Shown here: positions 54,231 through 64,000 of the stretch, in pieces
How positions within the stretch are numbered: position 1 is the first letter of the stretch
How the letters are laid out: the number at the start of each line of letters is the position of its first letter
Assembly: GCF_036013955.1 (NCBI RefSeq)
Contig: NZ_CP107903.1
Coordinates: forward strand, 6,386,001 to 6,450,000
DNA from: Streptomyces sp. NBC_00459
GTDB lineage: Bacteria > Actinomycetota > Actinomycetes > Streptomycetales > Streptomycetaceae
Direction of reading: 5' to 3'
DNA: 64,000 nt
Made by a program: the position numbers and the translations under genes
Notes under the pieces: model-generated
What the model was told of the DNA's origin: nothing
Databases searched by the model: none
The model's input: the letters and a program-made list of their open reading frames with translations, nothing else

Positions 54231-54257
54231 GGGCGCCCTCCCGCACAGAGGGCGCCC
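54231..54257 (+). terminator. Hairpin terminator after the WhiB gene
   Basis: GGGCGCCCTC pairs perfectly with GAGGGCGCCC around a 7-base loop, 21 bases after the stop, with a CCC-TTCGG tail. Confidence 0.75.
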
Positions 54258-54320
54258 CCTTCGGCCGTTGGGATTTTCGTCGCGGGAATCAGACGCGAGC
54301 GTGCTGACAGGCGCTCACCG

Positions 54321-54391
54321 GGGCGCCCCTCAGGGGCGCGGGGCTGTGTCGATCTGCGGCTCCGCCGCGTCGGCGCGACCAGCCACGGTGC
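54321..54391. repeat. Second family of dispersed Streptomyces intergenic repeat
   Basis: The run from GGGCGCCCCTCAGGGGCGCG through GGCTGTGTCGAT to GCGCGACCAGCCACG matches a common Streptomyces intergenic element as I remember it. Only one copy is in this window. It lies between the WhiB terminator and the convergent glpX gene. Confidence 0.55.
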
Positions 54392-54430
54392 ACCCGCACC
54401 CACCCACAACCCGAAGTCCCCACCCCGGAC

Positions 54431-55465
54431 TTACTTGGCGCGATCAAAGTCGATCGCGCTGTAAGCCCTCAGCTTGCTGAGCCTGTGCTCGGACGAGATC
54501 TGCCGGACCGTCCCCGACTTCGACCGCATCACGATCGACTCCGTCGTCGCCGTCTCCGACCGGTAGCGAACCCCGCGCAGCAGCTCACCGTCGGTGATCC
54601 CGGTCGCGACGAAGAACACGTTCTCACCGGAGACCAGGTCGTCGGTCGTGAGCACGCGGTCGAGATCGTGCCCCGCGTCCACCGCCCGCTGCCGCTCCTC
54701 GTCGTCCTTCGGCCACAGCTTGCCCTGGATGGTGCCGCCGAGGCACTTCACGGCACAGGCCGAGATGATGCCCTCGGGCGTACCGCCGATGCCCAGCAGC
54801 AGATCGACGCCGGTGCCCTCGCGCAGGGCGAGGATCGAACCGGCGACATCGCCGTCGGAGATCAGCTTCATGCGGGCGCCGGTCTCCCGGATCTCCTTGA
54901 TGATGCCGACGTGGCGCGGCCGGTCGAGGATGACGACGGTGACGTCCTCGGGCGTGACCCGCTTCGCCTTGGCGACCCGGCGGATGTTCACGGAGACGGG
55001 CGCGTTGATGTCGACGAAGTCGGCGGCGTCCGGACCGGTGACCAGCTTGTCCATGTAGAAGACGGCGGACGGGTCGAACATCGACCCGCGGTCGGCCGCG
55101 GCGAGGACGGCGATGGCGTTCGTCATGCCGTTGGCGGTGAGCGTCGTACCGTCGATCGGGTCGACGGCGATGTCGCACTCGGGCCCGGTTCCGTCGCCGA
55201 CCTGCTCTCCGTTGAAGAGCATGGGCGCCTCGTCCTTCTCACCCTCACCGATGACGACGACGCCGTTCATCGAGACGGTCGAGACGAGGGTCCGCATGGC
55301 GCGCACCGCGGCACCATCGGCGCCGTTCTTGTCACCGCGGCCGACCCAGCGGCCCGCGGCCATCGCGGCGGCCTCGGTCACCCGGACGAGTTCCAGGGCG
55401 AGGTTGCGGTCGGGAGCTTCGGAGGGGACTTCGAGTTCGGACGGCAGATGATGATGCTCGGTCAT
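54431..55465 (-). CDS. glpX: Class II fructose-1,6-bisphosphatase
   Basis: 344 residues. GDKNGADGAAVRAMR and VIGEGEKDEAPMLFNGE and ECDIAVDPIDGTTLTANG contain the lithium-sensitive phosphatase metal ligands (Asp, Glu). Later blocks PRHVGIIKEIRETGARM and GGTPEGIISACAVKCLGG bind the sugar phosphate. Catalyses the gluconeogenic step fructose 1,6-bisphosphate to fructose 6-phosphate. ATG 55465; convergent with wblI. Confidence 0.95.
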   Translation of the reverse strand: MTEHHHLPSELEVPSEAPDRNLALELVRVTEAAAMAAGRWVGRGDKNGADGAAVRAMRTLVSTVSMNGVVVIGEGEKDEAPMLFNGEQVGDGTGPECDIAVDPIDGTTLTANGMTNAIAVLAAADRGSMFDPSAVFYMDKLVTGPDAADFVDINAPVSVNIRRVAKAKRVTPEDVTVVILDRPRHVGIIKEIRETGARMKLISDGDVAGSILALREGTGVDLLLGIGGTPEGIISACAVKCLGGTIQGKLWPKDDEERQRAVDAGHDLDRVLTTDDLVSGENVFFVATGITDGELLRGVRYRSETATTESIVMRSKSGTVRQISSEHRLSKLRAYSAIDFDRAK

Positions 55466-55593
55466 CGAGACGCACCTTTCTGATACGGCGACGGCCGGAT
55501 GAGGGTGTTGGCCCCGACTCTATCGTTAGGCAGACAAAATGAGCAGGGGGCCCCACGGATGAGCGGGCCGGTGCACCTGCGACGATGGGGAGC

Positions 55594-56124
55594 GTGGCAG
55601 GTTCGAACGGCAAGAACGGCAAGCAGAAGACGGCCCGGGACATGATTCTGTCCCTGGGTCTCATCAGTCTCGCGGCGGGAGTGATCTATCTCTTCATCCC
55701 GCACGACGACTCCGCTCCCGACCTCAAACGGGTCGACTACCGCGTCGAGTTGCTGACGGCTCGCCGCGCCGCGAGCTACCCGGTGGCCGCGCCCGAGGGC
55801 CTGTCGGCCGACTGGAAGGCGACGTCGGTGCGTTTCTCCGGCGAGAACTTCGACAGGTGGCACCTCGGCCTCCATGACTCCGAGGGTGAATACGTGACGG
55901 TGGAGCAGTCCACTCAGAAGCCGTCCGTCTTCATCGCCGACGCCACCCAGAGCGCCCGGGAGACGAAGGTCACCCAGCGCATAGGGGACGCGACGTGGAC
56001 GCGGTACGAGGGCGAGAAGTACGACGCGCTGGTGCTGCGCGAGAAGGGCTCCACGACGGTGGTGGCGGGCACGGCGCCGTTCGACCGTCTGACGAAGGTG
56101 GCCCAGGCCCTGAGGACGACGTAG
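55594..56124 (+). CDS. DUF4245 membrane-anchored protein
   Basis: 176 residues from GTG 55594 (GGGGAG directly upstream; ATG 55585 also in frame). One N-terminal helix (RDMILSLGLISLAAGVIYLF, residues about 15-34) and an extracytoplasmic domain with DYRVELLTARRAASYPVAAP, SVRFSGENFDRWHLGL and TRYEGEKYDALVLRE. DUF4245 proteins are common next to glpX in actinobacteria; function unknown. Divergent from glpX with about 120 bp between. Confidence 0.85.
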   Translation: MAGSNGKNGKQKTARDMILSLGLISLAAGVIYLFIPHDDSAPDLKRVDYRVELLTARRAASYPVAAPEGLSADWKATSVRFSGENFDRWHLGLHDSEGEYVTVEQSTQKPSVFIADATQSARETKVTQRIGDATWTRYEGEKYDALVLREKGSTTVVAGTAPFDRLTKVAQALRTT

Positions 56125-56148
56125 GGAACCGACAGACGCGTGGACACG

Positions 56149-56182
56149 ACTGAGGCCCCCGGCGCGAGCCGGGGGCCTCAGT
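56149..56182. terminator. Bidirectional terminator hairpin
   Basis: ACTGAGGCCCCCGGC pairs with GCCGGGGGCCTCAGT around GCGA, a perfect 15-bp stem between convergent genes. Confidence 0.85.
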
Positions 56183-56225
56183 CATGAACGCGTGTACGCG
56201 TGGTGCACCTCGGTGCCCCGGTACC

Positions 56226-56816
56226 TCAGACGGTGGTGATGACGTCGTCGTACGCCAGGCGCGGGGAGCGCGGGTACCAGGCGTCGGCGCCCGGCTTGCC
56301 GATGTTGACGACCATCAGCGGGGTGTGGTCGCCGTCCAGGAACTCCTTCTGGACGCCCGCGAAGTCGACACCGGTCATCGGGCCGGCGGCGAGGCCGGCG
56401 GCACGCACACCGATGATGAAGTACGCGGCCTGCAGGGCGGCGTTCAGACCGGCGGCACCCTCACGGGCGGAACGCTCCGAGAAGAAGAGGTCCTTGGCCT
56501 GGGGGAAGGCCGGGAGCAGGGCCGGCAGCTCCTCGTGGAACTCGTTGTCCGCGGAGAGGATGGCGACCAGCGGTGCCGTGGAGGTCTTCGCCTGGTTGCC
56601 CTCGGCCATGTGCTGCACGAGGCGCTCGCGGGCCTCGGCGGAGCGGACCAGGGTGATGCGCAGCGGGGTCTGGTTGAAGGCGGTGGGACCGTACTTGACC
56701 AGGTCGTAGATTGCCTGGACCTGCTCGTCCGACACCGGTTCGTCGGTGAAGGTGTTCGCGGTACGGGCCTCGCGGAACAGCAGGTCCTGGGCGGCGGGGT
56801 CAAGAACGAGGGACAT
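56226..56816 (-). CDS. Malonic semialdehyde reductase / nitroreductase family protein
   Basis: 196 residues of the RutE-like FMN nitroreductase family. ARTANTFTDEPVSDEQVQAI, KYGPTAFNQTPLRI (FMN contacts), FFSERSAREGAAGLNAAL and MTGVDFAGVQKEFLDGD are the landmarks. Reduces malonic semialdehyde or nitro compounds with NAD(P)H in relatives. ATG 56816. Its upstream region includes a short direct repeat of gaggcacagc near 56935-56960. Confidence 0.88.
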   Translation of the reverse strand: MSLVLDPAAQDLLFREARTANTFTDEPVSDEQVQAIYDLVKYGPTAFNQTPLRITLVRSAEARERLVQHMAEGNQAKTSTAPLVAILSADNEFHEELPALLPAFPQAKDLFFSERSAREGAAGLNAALQAAYFIIGVRAAGLAAGPMTGVDFAGVQKEFLDGDHTPLMVVNIGKPGADAWYPRSPRLAYDDVITTV

Positions 56817-56979
56817 GGAAAACCTTCTGTAGGCGTACGTCGGATCCGGGGGGATCGGCTGACATCATCGACAGTACAAAGGGAAAGTTCAAGGTTCAAC
56901 AAAAGTCGCTGAATGGTGATCCGCTTCACAGGAAGCGAGGCACAGCGAGGCACAGCGAGGCACGCCGAGCGCCGCCGGA

Positions 56980-57234
56980 TCAGCCGGAGCCGGTGCTGGA
57001 GTCGTCCTCGTCGTCGCTCCCCGTCTCGGGATTCTCCTCGGCCAGGGCCGCGTCGAGCCGCTTGCGCGCCCCTTCCAGCCACTGCCGGCACACCTTGGCC
57101 AGCTCCTCGCCACGCTCCCACAGGGCGAGGGACTCCTCCAGCGTCGTACCGCCCACCTCCAGTCGCCGCACGACGTCGATCAGCTCGTCCCGCGCCTGCT
57201 CATAGCCGAGCGACTCACTCACGTTGCTGGTCAT
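56980..57234 (-). CDS. xseB: Exodeoxyribonuclease VII small subunit
   Basis: 84 residues: SLGYEQARDELIDVVRRLEVGGTTLEESLALWERGEELAKVC is the classical XseB helical region. The C-terminus is acidic and Ser-rich. ATG 57234; 9 bases after xseA, so probably cotranscribed. Confidence 0.95.
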   Translation of the reverse strand: MTSNVSESLGYEQARDELIDVVRRLEVGGTTLEESLALWERGEELAKVCRQWLEGARKRLDAALAEENPETGSDDEDDSSTGSG

Positions 57235-57243
57235 GCGCCCACC

Positions 57244-58452
57244 CTAGACATCGACTCGGACAGTGAACTCACCCTCGGCGACCCGCGCCCGCAGCGTCTC
57301 GTCGGCCGCCACCTCGCCCGGATCCCGGACCACGTGCCCGTCGGCCCGCTGCAGCACCGCGTACCCGCGCCGCAGGGTCGCGGCGGGGGAGAGACCCACC
57401 ACGCGCGCGTGGGTGTGGGACAGCTCGGAGTCCGCGCGGTCGAGGAGATGGCCGAGGGTGCGCCGCGCCCGTTCGACGAGGGAGACGACATGGTCGGCCC
57501 GCTCGTCGATCATCCGGTGCGGATCCTCCATCGCGGGCCGGGAGAGGGCGTGCGCGAGCCCGCGCTCCTCCCGCTCGACGAAGGCGTGGACGGACCGTCG
57601 GGCCCGGTCGAGCAGCAACCGCACCCGCTCGTACTCCTCGCCCACATCCGGTACGACCTTCTTGGCGGCGTCGGTGGGAGTGGAGGCCCGCAGATCCGCC
57701 ACGTAGTCGAGCAGCGGATGGTCGGGCTCGTGCCCGATGGCGGAGACGACAGGCGTACGACACGCGGCGACGGTCCGCACGAGCTGCTCGTCGGAGAAGG
57801 GCAGCAGGTCCTCCACGCTCCCGCCGCCCCGGGCCACGACGATCACATCCACCTCGTCGAGATCGTCCAGCTCCTTCACGGCCTGGACGACCTGCGGTAC
57901 GGCGTGCACGCCCTGTACGGCGACGTTGCGCACCTCGAAGCGGACGGCGGGCCAGCGCCGCCGGGCGTTCTCCAGGACGTCCCGCTCGGCGGCGGAGGCC
58001 CGGCCGCACACGAGCCCGACGAGGTGGGGCAGAAAGGGCAGCGACTTCTTCCGCTCGGCGGCGAACAGCCCCTCGTTGCCCAGGGCCTTCTTCAACTGCT
58101 CCAGCCGGGCGAGCAGTTCCCCGACCCCGACCGGCCGTATCTCGGTGGCCCGCAGCGACAACTGTCCCCTGGGCGCGTACCACTCGGGTTTGGCGAGCAC
58201 GACGACCCGGGCCCCCTCGCTCACCACATCGGCGACGGTGTCGAACACCTGCCGGTAGCAGGTGACGGCCACGGAGATGTCGTGAGAGGGATCACGCAAC
58301 GTCAGAAACACCACGCCGGCACCGGGCCGCCGCGACAACTGGGTGATCTGCCCCTCGACCCACACGGCACCGAGCCGGTCGATCCACCCCCCGATGAGCC
58401 GCGACACCTCGCCGACGGGCAGCGGAGCGTCAGCGGACGTGTTGAGAGCCAT
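57244..58452 (-). CDS. xseA: Exodeoxyribonuclease VII large subunit
   Basis: 402 residues. An N-terminal OB-fold (WVEGQITQLSRRPGAGVVFLTLRD) precedes the nuclease domain with GLVCGRASAAERDVLENARR and DVIVVARGGGSVEDLLPFSD and AIGHEPDHPLLDYVAD; the catalytic metal residues lie in these blocks. A helical C-terminal domain binds XseB. Degrades single-stranded DNA from both ends. ATG 58452, divergent from ispH. Confidence 0.95.
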   Translation of the reverse strand: MALNTSADAPLPVGEVSRLIGGWIDRLGAVWVEGQITQLSRRPGAGVVFLTLRDPSHDISVAVTCYRQVFDTVADVVSEGARVVVLAKPEWYAPRGQLSLRATEIRPVGVGELLARLEQLKKALGNEGLFAAERKKSLPFLPHLVGLVCGRASAAERDVLENARRRWPAVRFEVRNVAVQGVHAVPQVVQAVKELDDLDEVDVIVVARGGGSVEDLLPFSDEQLVRTVAACRTPVVSAIGHEPDHPLLDYVADLRASTPTDAAKKVVPDVGEEYERVRLLLDRARRSVHAFVEREERGLAHALSRPAMEDPHRMIDERADHVVSLVERARRTLGHLLDRADSELSHTHARVVGLSPAATLRRGYAVLQRADGHVVRDPGEVAADETLRARVAEGEFTVRVDV

Positions 58453-58524
58453 ACGCCGAGACTAATGGTCGCCACTGACATCACCGAGGCACGCTGTTTC
58501 CGTTTCAGCGTGGGCCAGCATCCT

Positions 58525-58592
58525 CAGCCCGTCCGGCGTTTGAGGACGAGGCCCGTTCAGGGCCGAAGCGGGGTCTGGGGGCGCAGCCCCCA
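58525..58592. repeat. Dispersed Streptomyces-type intergenic repeat, copy 2
   Basis: Shares with 41036-41103 the start CAGCCCGTCCGGCGTT, a GAGGACGAGGCCC core and the terminal GGGGTCTGGGGGC-GCAGCCCCC hairpin. It lies in the intergenic space between xseA and ispH. Confidence 0.85.
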
Positions 58593-58638
58593 GGTACACG
58601 ATCGTTGCCGCGCGGAGCGCGGCCTTACGATGGTTCAC

Positions 58639-59667
58639 ATGACTGCTTCGCCTGGCCGCCGTGTCCTGCTCGCCGCCCCCCGGGGCTACTGCGCGGGCGT
58701 GGACCGCGCCGTGATCGCCGTCGAGAAGGCCCTCGAACAGTACGGGGCCCCCATCTATGTCCGGCACGAGATCGTGCACAACAAATACGTCGTACAGACC
58801 CTCGAAAAGAAGGGCGCGATCTTCGTCGAGCGCACCGCGGAGGTCCCCGAGGGGTCCATCGTCATGTTCTCCGCCCACGGAGTCGCCCCGGTCGTGCACG
58901 ACGAGGCCGCCGCGGGCAAGCTCGCGACCATCGACGCGACCTGCCCCCTCGTCACCAAGGTCCACAAGGAAGCCGTCCGCTTCGCGGGCGAGGACTACGA
59001 CATCCTCCTGATCGGCCACGAGGGCCACGAGGAGGTCATCGGCACCTCCGGCGAGGCCCCGGACCACATCACGCTGGTCGACGGCCCGAAGGACGTCGCC
59101 AAGGTCGAGGTCCGAGACCCGTCGAGGGTCGTCTGGCTGTCCCAGACCACCCTCTCCGTGGACGAGACGATGGAGACCGTCGACGCCCTCAAGGAGAAGT
59201 TCCCGCAGCTGATCTCCCCGCCCAGCGACGACATCTGCTACGCCACCCAGAACCGTCAGCTCGCGGTGAAGCAGATGGGCGCGGAGGCGGAACTGGTGAT
59301 CGTCGTCGGCTCCAAGAACTCCTCGAACTCGGTCCGGCTGGTCGAGGTCGCGAAGCTCGCAGGCTCCCGCGAGGCGTACCTCGTGGACTTCGCCGACGAG
59401 ATCGACGAGGCCTGGCTGGACGGCGTGTCGACGGTCGGCGTCACCTCGGGCGCGTCGGTCCCCGAGATCCTGGTCGAGCAGGTCCTGGAGTACCTGTCGC
59501 AGCGCGGCTTCGAGGACGTCGAGCTCGTCAAGGCGGCCGAGGAGTCCATCACGTTCTCGCTGCCGAAGGAGCTGCGCCGCGACCTGCGCGCGGAGGCGGC
59601 GGAGCTGGTGGCCCAGCGCACGGGTGCCACCGCGCCCCGGACCGCAACGCCCCCCTCGGGCGAGTGA
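58639..59667 (+). CDS. ispH: 4-hydroxy-3-methylbut-2-enyl diphosphate reductase
   Basis: 342 residues of the LytB/IspH family. AAPRGYCAGVDRAV contains the first cluster Cys; IDATCPLVTKVHKEAVRF the second; DICYATQNRQLAV the third, together holding the [4Fe-4S] cluster. Catalyses the last step of the MEP pathway, giving IPP and DMAPP. ATG 58639 (MTASPGRR); ATG 58630 three codons upstream could also be used, perhaps on a leaderless mRNA. Confidence 0.96.
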   Translation: MTASPGRRVLLAAPRGYCAGVDRAVIAVEKALEQYGAPIYVRHEIVHNKYVVQTLEKKGAIFVERTAEVPEGSIVMFSAHGVAPVVHDEAAAGKLATIDATCPLVTKVHKEAVRFAGEDYDILLIGHEGHEEVIGTSGEAPDHITLVDGPKDVAKVEVRDPSRVVWLSQTTLSVDETMETVDALKEKFPQLISPPSDDICYATQNRQLAVKQMGAEAELVIVVGSKNSSNSVRLVEVAKLAGSREAYLVDFADEIDEAWLDGVSTVGVTSGASVPEILVEQVLEYLSQRGFEDVELVKAAEESITFSLPKELRRDLRAEAAELVAQRTGATAPRTATPPSGE

Positions 59668-59696
59668 CTGTCAGTCCTACGCCGTAACGTAGAGCC

Positions 59697-60443
59697 ATGC
59701 ACATCTTCGGCGTGGACATCGGCGGGTCAGGGATCAAGGGCGCCCCTGTGGACCTGGACAGGGGCGCCCTCGCGGAGGAGCGCTTCAAGGTGCTCACTCC
59801 GCAACCGGCCACACCCGACGCGGTGGCGGACGGCGTGAAGGAGGTCGTCGACCACTTCGGCTGGACGGGTCCGGTCGGCATCACCTTCCCCGGCGTGGTC
59901 ACCGGCGGCTCGACGATCCGTACGGCGGCGAACGTCGACAAGGACTGGATCGACAAGGACGCGCGCGCGTTGCTGAGCGACCGGCTGGGCGGCCTCCCGG
60001 TGACGGTGCTGAACGACGCGGACGCGGCGGGCGTCGCCGAGATGCAGTTCGGCGCCGGCCGCGACCGCAGAGGCACGGTCGCCCTCCTCACCTTCGGCAC
60101 GGGCATCGGCAGCGCCCTCTTCGTCGAGGGCGTCCTGGTCCCGAACACGGAACTGGGCCATCTGGAGCTGCACGGCCACGACGCGGAGACCCGGGCGTCC
60201 ACCAAGGCCAAGGACGACAACGAGCTGACGTGGGAGCACTGGGCCCACCGCGTCCAGAAGTACCTGGCCCACGTGGAGATGCTGTTCTCCCCGGAGCTTT
60301 TCATCATCGGCGGCGGTGTCAGCCGCAAGTCCCAGAAGTTCCTGCCGCTGATCGAGGGCATCAAGGCGGAGATCGTCCCGGCGGAGCTGCAGAACAACGC
60401 GGGGATCGTGGGCGCGGCGATGCGGGCGTCCAAGGAGGCGTGA
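59697..60443 (+). CDS. ppgK: Polyphosphate glucokinase
   Basis: 248 residues of the ROK-type PpgK family. DIGGSGIKGAPVDL (phosphate 1), GITFPGVVTGG, LTFGTGIGSALFVEGVLVPN, LGHLELHGHDAE (glucose contact) and FIIGGGVSRKSQKFLP are visible. Phosphorylates glucose with polyphosphate or ATP. ATG 59697, 29 bp after ispH, so probably in one transcript. Confidence 0.95.
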   Translation: MHIFGVDIGGSGIKGAPVDLDRGALAEERFKVLTPQPATPDAVADGVKEVVDHFGWTGPVGITFPGVVTGGSTIRTAANVDKDWIDKDARALLSDRLGGLPVTVLNDADAAGVAEMQFGAGRDRRGTVALLTFGTGIGSALFVEGVLVPNTELGHLELHGHDAETRASTKAKDDNELTWEHWAHRVQKYLAHVEMLFSPELFIIGGGVSRKSQKFLPLIEGIKAEIVPAELQNNAGIVGAAMRASKEA

Positions 60444-60483
60444 CCGGGCGGGAGGACGCGGGGCGGGTGGCGAACCCGGTGCC

Positions 60484-61053
60484 TCACACGGGCATACGGG
60501 CCCGTCCCGGCCGCCGGTTCATCAGGCGGACCTTCCGGACGGTCGCGATGACGCCCGCGACGAGCGTTCCCCCGTACAGCCACCCGGCCTCGGTGGCGAG
60601 CGCGGTGACGATGCCCATCAGGTGGGAGAAGATCCCGCCGTCACCGTCGGCCACGGGCAGCAGGCCCACGGTGAACGCGATGGGTACGACGACGGGCGCG
60701 GTCACCAGGTCCGCACCCCGCACCCAGGCCGCGGTCAGCACGCACACCGGCAGGAACAACACGCTGTAGACGGTCAGGGACGCCCCGAACAGCAACTGGT
60801 CGAGACAGCCGAGCGCGAACATCACCGCGGTGCAGAACAGCCCGCCGCCGAGCCCGGTGAGCCGGGGGTTCGGCATCCGCCGCAGAGCCTGCACGAACGG
60901 CGGGGCGGACCGCCGGGCGGTGGCCGGAGCGCGCCGGGATCCGGCCGCCGCCTGCCCTGCGGCACGGCCGCCGCGCGGGTCCGGCGAGGTGCCGCGGCCG
61001 GGCCGGGCGGGGCCGGAGTGCGGGGTACGGGGTCGGATCCTGTGTTGCTCCAC
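60484..61053 (-). CDS. DUF6542 membrane protein
   Basis: 189 residues. The first 60 residues are Pro/Arg/Ala-rich and probably cytoplasmic. Three or four helices follow (LTGLGGGLFCTAVMFALGCLDQL; VYSVLFLPVCVLTAAWV; VVPIAFTVGLLPVA; GWLYGGTLVAGVIATV), and a basic tail ends the protein. Conserved in Streptomyces beside ppgK and ychF; function unknown. ATG 61053. It is convergent with ppgK and divergent from ychF. Confidence 0.82.
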   Translation of the reverse strand: MEQHRIRPRTPHSGPARPGRGTSPDPRGGRAAGQAAAGSRRAPATARRSAPPFVQALRRMPNPRLTGLGGGLFCTAVMFALGCLDQLLFGASLTVYSVLFLPVCVLTAAWVRGADLVTAPVVVPIAFTVGLLPVADGDGGIFSHLMGIVTALATEAGWLYGGTLVAGVIATVRKVRLMNRRPGRARMPV

Positions 61054-61256
61054 TGGTCCAACCTAGGTCGGCGCGTGCACGGAACAGCCCCTCAGACACG
61101 CCGAATACGCGCCGAACAAGCGCCCATGACACGCCGACGGACCGGCCTTGGCCAAGCGTTCGATACGTCGCCGGTGAGGGGTCACGTCAGCCCGTAGACT
61201 GAGGGACCGTCTCCACCCTCCTCACCTCACCCTCCTCTCGTACGGGAAGTCGCAAC

Positions 61257-62345
<1,089 letters not shown>

Positions 62346-62392
62346 TCGTCCGCTTGCTGCGTGCCGGGCAATCCGTCGAGCGCGCAGGTCGC

Positions 62393-62424
62393 AAGGGGTC
62401 GGGCTCCGGCGAGTCCGACCCCTT
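62393..62424 (+). terminator. Terminator of ychF
   Basis: AAGGGGTCGGGCTC pairs with GAGTCCGACCCCTT (one wobble) around a CGGC loop, ending in TT, 48 bases after the stop. Confidence 0.8.
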
Positions 62425-62844
62425 CCGCATTCGCGTCCTGATCCGGCGCTGACCTGCTGGGGAGCTCGGACGATGCCGGCGCCCGCACCGCGAGGCCCGC
62501 GCGAGAGGGCGCGACTCCGTCGGTCCGGATGACGGTCTCCGCGGTCGCTGCTTGGAGCCCGGGATCTGCTTCTCAAGGCCGATGCGATCGGTGACGGCGA
62601 CCTTGCGTCCCTTGCATCCCCTGTATCCCTTGTATCCCTCTGGTTCATGGCCGGGCGACTCCTTACGGAGGCTCGCCCGCGCACTGCCGGGCGGTCCGCC
62701 ACCACGCGGTCGGCCCCCGCGGTGTGCCGGTTCTGGCGGGTCCAGCGGTCCGGGAGCGGGCGGCCCTTCACCACCCGGACCGCCCTTGGGGTGTTCGCGC
62801 CGGCCGACCTCGGACTTCGCGGACACCTCGGCCCCCTTCGATCG
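62425..62844. other. Intergenic region
   Basis: About 420 bp between the ychF terminator and the broken gene. It contains a run of related short words, cccttgcatcccc, ccttgtatccc, near 62600-62640, and no gene I could support. A minus-strand frame in this interval would encode a basic Gly/Lys/Arg/Pro-rich product and is probably not coding. Confidence 0.5.
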
Positions 62845-63926
62845 TCAGCAGCAGGCCGCGGTGCGTGTGCCGGCCGCTGCCGTGACTGTCGGTGTGGTGG
62901 TGCTGCTCTCCCGGTCCAGAGCTATGCGGCCGCGCATCATGTTCTCGATGACTTTCATGAGGCGCTGTGTCCCCGCGGTGCCCATGATGAACGGATTCTT
63001 GGAGCTGCCTGGGGCGTTGCGCAGTTCTTCCATGCGCTCCAGGCCGTAGTCGGCGAAGCCGTGGTTGCTCAGCTCGACGTCGACCCCGGCTCGCCTCATC
63101 CGGGAGGCGAAGGCGAGGGCGGAGGCGAGATAGTCTCCTTGCTGGTGGTGGCCACGGGCGGGTTGGTGCCGCCCCAGAGCATGGCGGTGTGCCGGCGGCC
63201 CTGCCAGTGGGCGGGGAACACCGGGGAAACGGTGCCGGGTGTGTGGCCCGGTGTGTGGTTGAGGGTGACGGTCGTGTCGCCGAGGGTGAGTTTCTGGCCG
63301 TCGGCGATGTCGAGGTCGCGGACGGGGGCGTTCGCGGGGGAGGTGGTGGCGAGGAGGTCCCAGTCGGCCGGCGCCATCATGACGCGGGCGCCGTACTGGT
63401 CGGCCAGGTACTGGGCGCCGCCGAAGTGATCGAGGTGGCCGTGGGTGACGACGACATACCTGATCGTCGAGGGGTCGGCTCCCACGTCGCGCAGGCCCGG
63501 GATGATGAACTGTGCTGCTTCGGCAGGTGTGTTGAGGGCGTCGATGAGGATGATTCCCCGTGAGGTGAGGATCGCGGTGGCGGACACCCAGCCGACGCTC
63601 ACCACCGCGACGTTGTCGAAGATCCGCAGCGGTGCGGGAGCCGGGGGCCGGGGAGGGACGTTGCCGACGGTGAGCGCGCTGACGAAGCCCTTGAGGACGG
63701 GGTTGTCGCCGGCCAGTTCGGCGGCCCGGTCGAAGTACTCCTGTGCGGTCCGGGTCCTGCTCGTGGCTGCCGAGGCTGCCGAGGTGCTTGCCGGGAGCAA
63801 GGCTGCCGCGCCGGCGGTGAGCGCCGTGGCGGCGCCGAGTCGCCAGAGGCGGCGGCGGGTGAGGGCGTCGTCAGGGTGGCTCTGGGACGGTGCCCGGCGG
63901 GGTCCGTCGGCCTGGGATTCGGTCAT
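62845..63926 (-). pseudogene. Frameshifted metallo-beta-lactamase-fold hydrolase
   Basis: From ATG 63926 (AAGGAG seven bases before) the frame encodes a Tat-like signal (TRRRLWRLGAATAL), then an MBL-fold domain with VVTHGHLDHFGG (HxHxDH) and TLNHTPGHTPGTV. After residue about 265 the frame runs to a Pro/Ser stretch and stop at 63096. The other frame continues the same protein without interruption: after SKG it reads DYLASALAFASRMRRAGVDV and so on to 62845. Loss of one base near 63121, in AAGGAGACTAT, explains this. The broken product would lack the C-terminal domain. A sequencing error is possible. Confidence 0.8.
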
Positions 63927-64000
63927 GCGCGTGACTCCTTGGTGGGGGACCGGCATAGGAGAGGGGGGAGGTTCCGTCTCGTGCGACCGGGAATCCTGCG

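Overview
This is a high-GC (visibly over 70 percent) actinomycete chromosome window, almost certainly Streptomyces. The evidence is the WhiB-family regulator, GTG and ATG starts coupled by ATGA/GTGA overlaps, DUF1707, DUF4245 and DUF6542 proteins, paired roadblock proteins, a SpoIIE-type PP2C phosphatase with its own kinase-like domain, and intergenic repeats of a kind I associate with Streptomyces. From memory only, the right half (ahpD-oxyR, roadblock genes, fumC, class I fumarase, wblI, glpX, xseBA, ispH, ppgK) follows the order of the Streptomyces coelicolor core chromosome. No tRNA, rRNA, insertion sequence or CRISPR array was seen.

Layout. 1-3.9 kb (minus strand): three tandem paralogous lipoproteins and a translationally coupled exported protein. 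4.2-15.8 kb (plus): a complete tad/Flp type IVb pilus locus with cpaB, a cpaE-tadE fusion, a second tadE, tadA, tadB, tadC, a two-component system, an Flp-type pilin, a tadG-like protein, a lipoprotein and an OmpA-family protein. Two tiny basic reading frames bridge genes inside this operon by ATGA overlaps. 15.8-21.9 kb: a phosphotransferase, a second lipoprotein/exported-protein cassette on the plus strand, then a small charged protein, a 650-residue protein of unknown function and a membrane-anchored protein, with lower GC towards the end. 21.9-26.4 kb: single-gene accessory enzymes. 26.7-32.4 kb: prenyl transferase, PIN-PhoH ATPase, secreted transglycosylase-like protein and AI-2E family transporter. 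32.4-37.2 kb: M56 peptidase, AhpD/OxyR, and a DUF4388-like protein with two roadblock proteins. 37.3-42.3 kb: PadR-ABC-FtsX operon with a clear operator, then an SPFH/ribbon-helix-helix pair. 42.5-48.4 kb: bifunctional penicillin-binding protein, PP2C phosphatase and a DUF402 protein. 48.5-62.4 kb: two unrelated fumarases, wblI, glpX, DUF4245, nitroreductase, xseBA, ispH, ppgK, DUF6542 and ychF. 62.8-63.9 kb: a frameshifted metallo-beta-lactamase-fold gene.

The most notable structure is a pair of inverted 459-bp segments (381-839 and 17884-18342) that differ at only four silent sites, although the genes around them have diverged strongly. This points to recent gene conversion. It also makes the roughly 17 kb between them, which carries the whole pilus locus, a possible target for inversion. 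The flanking cassettes (lipoprotein overlapping an exported protein), the pilus genes and the 18.8-21.9 kb trio together form a cell-surface island whose accessory parts I could not assign to any described system.
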